DNA from: Enterobacter sp. kpr-6
GTDB taxonomy: Bacteria > Pseudomonadota > Gammaproteobacteria > Enterobacterales > Enterobacteriaceae
Direction of reading: 5' to 3'
DNA length: 64,000 bases
NCBI RefSeq assembly: GCF_900116015.1
Contig: NZ_FOYH01000005.1
Span: 124,001-188,000, forward strand
Of the stretch, positions 59,762 through 64,000 are shown in pieces (the first letter of the stretch is position 1; every line of letters begins with the position of its first letter). A program made the translations under genes and the position numbers. Below the pieces are notes generated by a model. It did no database searches. It was not told the DNA's origin and saw only the letters and a program-made list of their open reading frames with translations.

Positions 59762-61495
59762 GTGAAACTTCGCAGACACCTTCGCCGCCGTGAGCCCGAT
59801 CTTGCGGCGGAACTTCCCGATACCCTCTCGCCATTATTACGCCGTTTGTACGCCAGCCGGGGGGTAAGTTCTCCGACCGGGCTGGAGCGCAGCGTAAAAG
59901 GAATGCTGCCCTGGCAGCAACTGAGCGGGATTAATGAAGCCACCGAACAGCTTTATCAGGCGTTCGTGCAGGGCCTGCGGATTATCGTGGTAGGTGATTT
60001 CGATGCCGATGGCGCGACCAGTACTGCTCTGAGCGTGCTGGCGCTACGTGCGATGGGTTGCCCGGACGTGGCGTACTTAGTGCCTAACCGTTTTGACGAT
60101 GGCTATGGCTTAAGCCCGGAAGTGGTCGATCAGGCCCATGCGCGCGGCGCGCAGATGATCCTCACGGTGGATAACGGCATCTCCTCCCATGCGGGCGTCG
60201 ATCGCGCTCATGACCTGGGCATTCCGGTGGTGGTCACCGATCACCATCTGCCGGGCGATACCCTGCCTGCGGCGGAATCTATTGTTAACCCCAATCTGCG
60301 CGACTGTGCGTTTCCGTCAAAAGCGCTGGCGGGGGTGGGAGTGGCGTTTTACCTGATGCTGGCGATGCGCTCACATCTGCGTGATAAGGGTTGGTTTGAG
60401 GCGCGCGGTCTGGCCATCCCTAATCTGGCGGAATTGCTGGATCTGGTGGCGCTCGGCACGGTTGCCGACGTGGTGCCGCTTGATACCAACAACCGCATTC
60501 TGACCTGGCAGGGCTTAAGCCGTATTCGGGCGGGCAAGTGCCGTCCGGGCATCAAAGCGCTGCTGGAAATCGCCAATCGTGATGCGCAAAAACTGGCGGC
60601 CAGCGATCTCGGTTTTGCGCTCGGCCCACGGCTGAATGCCGCCGGGCGTCTGGATGATATGTCGGTCGGCGTGGCGCTGCTGCTGTGTGACAACATCCCT
60701 GAAGCCCGCATGCTGGCGAATGAACTGGATGCGCTAAACCAGACGCGCAAAGAGATAGAGCAGGGCATGCAGGCCGAAGCGCTGGCGCTGTGCGAAAAGC
60801 TGGAGCAGGGCCACGAGGCGCTCCCCGGCGGGCTGGCGATGTATCACCCCGAGTGGCATCAGGGCGTGGTGGGGATTCTGGCTTCCCGCTTAAAAGAGCG
60901 CTTCCACCGCCCGGTGATCGCTTTTGCCCCCGCAGGTGAAGGCATGCTGAAAGGCTCTGGTCGCTCAATTCAGGGGCTGCATATGCGCGATGCGCTGGAG
61001 CGGCTCGACACGCTTTACCCCGGCATGATGCTCAAGTTTGGCGGGCATGCGATGGCGGCAGGTTTGTCGCTTGAACTGGCGCGTTTTGAAGAGTTCCAGC
61101 AGCGTTTTGGCGCGCTGGTCACCGAGTGGCTGGACCCGGCGCTGTTACAGGGGGAGATCGTCACCGACGGCCCGCTGGACGCGCATGAGATGACCCTTGA
61201 GGTCGCTGAAATGCTGCGCGACGCCGGGCCGTGGGGCCAGATGTTCCCGGAGCCGCTGTTTGACGGGCAGTTTCGTCTGCTGCAACAGCGCATTGTCGGT
61301 GAGCGCCATTTGAAAGTGATGATCGAACCGCTCGGCGGTGGCCCGCTGCTGGATGGCATCGCCTTTAACGTCGATACCAGCATCTGGCCGGATAACGGCG
61401 TGCGTGAGGTGAGCCTCGCTTACAAACTGGATGTGAATGAGTTTCGCGGCAACCGCAGCGTTCAGCTTATCATCGACGACATTTGGCCACTTTAG
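59762..61495 (+). CDS. recJ: Single-strand DNA exonuclease RecJ
   Basis: The 577-residue DHH-family 5'-3' exonuclease is used in recombination and repair. Its catalytic motifs are VVGDFDADGATST (motif I), TVDNGISSHAG and VTDHHLPGD (the DHH). It starts with GTG at 59762, only 5 bases after dsbC, and equals the E. coli length. Confidence 0.96.
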   Translation: MKLRRHLRRREPDLAAELPDTLSPLLRRLYASRGVSSPTGLERSVKGMLPWQQLSGINEATEQLYQAFVQGLRIIVVGDFDADGATSTALSVLALRAMGCPDVAYLVPNRFDDGYGLSPEVVDQAHARGAQMILTVDNGISSHAGVDRAHDLGIPVVVTDHHLPGDTLPAAESIVNPNLRDCAFPSKALAGVGVAFYLMLAMRSHLRDKGWFEARGLAIPNLAELLDLVALGTVADVVPLDTNNRILTWQGLSRIRAGKCRPGIKALLEIANRDAQKLAASDLGFALGPRLNAAGRLDDMSVGVALLLCDNIPEARMLANELDALNQTRKEIEQGMQAEALALCEKLEQGHEALPGGLAMYHPEWHQGVVGILASRLKERFHRPVIAFAPAGEGMLKGSGRSIQGLHMRDALERLDTLYPGMMLKFGGHAMAAGLSLELARFEEFQQRFGALVTEWLDPALLQGEIVTDGPLDAHEMTLEVAEMLRDAGPWGQMFPEPLFDGQFRLLQQRIVGERHLKVMIEPLGGGPLLDGIAFNVDTSIWPDNGVREVSLAYKLDVNEFRGNRSVQLIIDDIWPL

Positions 61496-61585
61496 CGCCA
61501 GTATTCACTACAACTGAGGGCGTAAATCCGGTAGACTTTCGCCCTTATAACCGCATTTTGACTCGTCCATAAAAGAAAACAGACC

Positions 61586-62684
61586 ATGTTTGAAATCAAT
61601 CCGGTAAAAAACCGCATTCAGGACCTCACCGAGCGCTCCAGTGTTCTTCGGGGGTATCTTTGACTACGATGCCAAGAAAGAGCGTCTTGAAGAAGTAAAC
61701 GCCGAGCTGGAACAGCCCGACGTCTGGAACGAACCTGAACGCGCACAGGCGCTGGGTAAAGAGCGTTCCTCCCTCGAAGCTATCGTTGAAACTCTGGATG
61801 CCATGCAGCAGGGCCTGGAAGACGTTTCCGGTCTGCTGGAGCTGGCCGTTGAAGCCGACGATGAAGAGACCTTCAACGAAGCCATCGCTGAACTCGACGT
61901 GCTGGAAGAGAAACTGGCGCAGCTTGAGTTCCGCCGCATGTTCTCTGGCGAATACGATAACGCTGACTGCTACCTGGATATCCAGGCCGGTTCTGGCGGC
62001 ACAGAAGCGCAGGACTGGGCCAGCATGCTGGCGCGTATGTACCTGCGTTGGGCCGAAGCGCGCGGCTTCAAAACCGAAATTATCGAAGAATCTGAAGGTG
62101 AAGTCGCCGGTCTGAAATCCATCACGATCAAGATCATCGGCGATTACGCTTACGGCTGGCTGCGTACTGAAACCGGCGTGCATCGCCTGGTGCGTAAGAG
62201 CCCGTTTGACTCCGGCGGCCGCCGTCACACCTCATTCAGTTCGGCGTTTGTCTACCCGGAAGTTGAAGACGATATCGATATCGAAATCAACCCGGCGGAT
62301 CTGCGCATCGACGTTTACCGCGCTTCCGGTGCGGGCGGTCAGCACGTTAACCGTACGGAATCGGCGGTGCGTATTACCCACCTTCCGACCAACACCGTTA
62401 CGCAGTGCCAGAACGACCGTTCCCAGCACAAAAACAAAGACCAGGCCATGAAGCAGATGAAAGCGAAGCTTTATGAACTGGAAATGCAGAAAAAGAACGC
62501 TGAGAAGCAGGCGATGGAAGACAACAAGTCCGATATCGGCTGGGGTAGCCAGATCCGTTCTTACGTGCTGGACGATTCACGCATCAAAGATCTGCGTACC
62601 GGTGTCGAAACCCGTAACACGCAGGCGGTGCTGGACGGCAGCCTGGACCAATTTATTGAAGCAAGTTTGAAAGCGGGGCTATAA
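61586..62684 (+). CDS. prfB: Peptide chain release factor 2 (RF2), with programmed +1 frameshift
   Basis: RF2 ends translation at UGA and UAA. Codons 1-25 are read from the ATG at 61586. The 26th codon is an in-frame UGA at 61661-61663 in CTT TGA C, and a +1 slip at CTT gives GAC and continues from 61662, for 365 residues in total, the E. coli length. [10 protein letters not shown] and the GGQ motif in [14 protein letters not shown] are visible. The stop recoding makes RF2 self-regulated. The segment must be read with the frameshift. Confidence 0.97.
61650..61664 (+). promoter_or_regulatory. prfB: RF2 autoregulatory frameshift site
   Basis: GGGGG with TATCTTTGAC gives the Shine-Dalgarno-like stimulator, the slip codon CTT and the UGA stop followed by C. 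In E. coli the stimulator is AGGGGG; here it is CGGGGG, one base weaker but in place. Low RF2 slows termination and favours the shift. Confidence 0.95.
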
Positions 62685-62693
62685 GGAATCAAC

Positions 62694-64000
62694 ATGTCTG
62701 AACAACAAGCACAGAGCGCTGACGCGGCAGTCGATCTTAATAACGAACTCAAAGCCCGCCGCGAGAAGCTGGTACAACTGCGTGAGCAGGGTATCGCTTT
62801 CCCGAACGATTTCCGTCGTGACCATACGTCCGATCAACTGCACGCCGACTTTGACGCCAAAGAGAACGAAGAGCTGGAAGCGCTGAACATCGAAGTGGCC
62901 GTCGCTGGCCGCATGATGACCCGTCGTATCATGGGTAAAGCCTCTTTCGTGACCTTGCAGGACGTGGGCGGCCGTATTCAGTTGTACGTCTCCCGTGACG
63001 ATCTGCCGGAAGGCATCTACAACGAGCAGTTCAAGAAATGGGACCTTGGCGATATCCTCGGCGCGCGCGGCAAGCTGTTCAAGACCAAAACCGGCGAGCT
63101 GTCGATTCACTGCACCGAACTGCGCCTGCTGACCAAAGCCCTGCGCCCGCTGCCGGATAAATTCCATGGCTTGCAGGATCAGGAAGCGCGTTACCGTCAG
63201 CGTTATCTGGATCTGATCTCCAACGACGAGTCCCGCAACACCTTCAAAATTCGTTCCCAGATCATGGCGGGCATCCGTCAGTTCATGGTGGGCCGCGACT
63301 TTATGGAAGTGGAAACCCCGATGATGCAGGTGATCCCAGGCGGCGCGTCTGCACGTCCGTTTGTGACGCATCACAACGCGCTGGATCTGGACATGTACCT
63401 GCGTATCGCGCCGGAACTGTACCTGAAACGTCTGGTGGTGGGTGGCTTCGATCGCGTGTTCGAAATCAACCGCAACTTCCGTAACGAAGGCATCTCCGTT
63501 CGCCATAACCCTGAGTTCACCATGATGGAACTCTATATGGCGTATGCTGATTACAAAGATCTGATCGAACTGACCGAGTCACTGTTCCGCACCCTGGCGC
63601 AGGATATCCTCGGCACCACCGAAGTGCCTTACGGCGACCAGACGTTTGACTTCGGCAAGCCGTTTGAAAAACTGACCATGCGCGAAGCGATCAAGAAATA
63701 CCGCCCGGAAACCAATATGGCGGATCTGGATAACTTCGACAGCGCAAAAGCCATCGCAGAAAGCATCGGCATCAAAGTTGAGAAGAGCTGGGGTCTGGGC
63801 CGTCTCGTGACCGAGATCTTTGAAGAAACGGCGGAAGCGCATCTGATTCAGCCGACTTTCATCACTGAATATCCGGCTGAAGTGTCTCCGCTGGCGCGTC
63901 GTAACGACGAGAACCCGGAAATCACCGATCGCTTTGAATTCTTCATCGGTGGCCGTGAAATCGGTAACGGCTTCTCTGAGCTTAACGATGCAGAAGACCA
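62694..64000 (+). CDS. lysS: Lysyl-tRNA synthetase, 5' part (runs off the window)
   Basis: This class II synthetase charges tRNA-Lys. The window shows about 435 of the ~505 residues. The N-terminal OB-fold ([21 protein letters not shown]) binds the anticodon and the catalytic core follows with the class II motif-2 region [12 protein letters not shown]. The ATG at 62694 follows AAGGA by a few bases and lies 9 bases after prfB, the conserved arrangement. The 3' end is beyond the window, so completeness cannot be judged. Confidence 0.97.
   Translation, partial: MSEQQAQSADAAVDLNNELKARREKLVQLREQGIAFPNDFRRDHTSDQLHADFDAKENEELEALNIEVAVAGRMMTRRIMGKASFVTLQDVGGRIQLYVSRDDLPEGIYNEQFKKWDLGDILGARGKLFKTKTGELSIHCTELRLLTKALRPLPDKFHGLQDQEARYRQRYLDLISNDESRNTFKIRSQIMAGIRQFMVGRDFMEVETPMMQVIPGGASARPFVTHHNALDLDMYLRIAPELYLKRLVVGGFDRVFEINRNFRNEGISVRHNPEFTMMELYMAYADYKDLIELTESLFRTLAQDILGTTEVPYGDQTFDFGKPFEKLTMREAIKKYRPETNMADLDNFDSAKAIAESIGIKVEKSWGLGRLVTEIFEETAEAHLIQPTFITEYPAEVSPLARRNDENPEITDRFEFFIGGREIGNGFSELNDAED

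Overview
The window is chromosomal DNA of a member of the Enterobacteriaceae, closest in gene order to Enterobacter, Kosakonia or Lelliottia type genomes. Most genes are near-identical in length and order to the E. coli segment running from loiP-tktA through epd-pgk-fbaA, serA, ssrS-zapA, ubiH-ubiI, gcvTHP, bglA and ygfZ to xerD-dsbC-recJ-prfB-lysS. I infer the genus only from gene order and protein similarity as I remember it. Short palindromic intergenic repeats (arms CCCTCTCCCT / GGGAGAGGG) occur at five sites and look like a genome-wide REP-type family.

Layout. 1-8.9 kb: loiP, tktA and the cryptic mannitol-PTS cluster cmtB-cmtA-yggP-yggF-yggD-yggC. 8.9-16.3 kb (minus strand): a four-gene operon, PTS EIIBC > PHP phosphoesterase > DUF5054-like protein > GH38 alpha-mannosidase, which looks like a sugar-conjugate uptake and degradation system with no known substrate. 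16.6-19.6 kb (minus): a five-gene operon, PPC/DUF296 protein > ECF S component > T component > two ECF ATPases, a vitamin- or metal-type importer of unknown substrate. 20-42.7 kb: core metabolism and housekeeping (epd-pgk-fbaA, mscS, argO, yggE, argP, rpiA, serA, ygfA, 6S RNA, zapA, ygfB-pepP-ubiH-ubiI, gcvTHP, ygfF, bglA).

42.86-53.48 kb: an acquired island between bglA and an RpiR-family regulator gene. It holds one half of a type VI secretion cluster (FHA protein, tagJ, tssE, tssF, tssG, tssA on the minus strand; clpV on the plus strand). clpV is cut after its first AAA domain and runs directly into the tail of an rhs gene, so tssB, tssC, tssJ-M, hcp and vgrG are absent here. The rhs tail carries a 2-base poly-G frameshift and is followed by two toxin-tip/immunity pairs, the second an orphan tip. 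The island is bounded by a direct repeat made of the bglA 5' end plus the 3' end of the RpiR gene. The right-hand bglA copy is a frameshifted 290-bp fragment about 4% diverged from the intact gene and abuts a symE remnant. This suggests import of the island by homologous recombination from a relative, followed by deletion.

53.8-64 kb: the RpiR-family regulator, trhA/yqfA, ygfZ, sdhE-ygfX, fldB, xerD-dsbC-recJ-prfB (with its programmed +1 frameshift) and lysS, which runs off the end of the window.

The most novel-looking material is the PTS/PHP/DUF5054/GH38 operon, the PPC-ECF operon, and the truncated T6SS/Rhs island with its two toxin-immunity modules.
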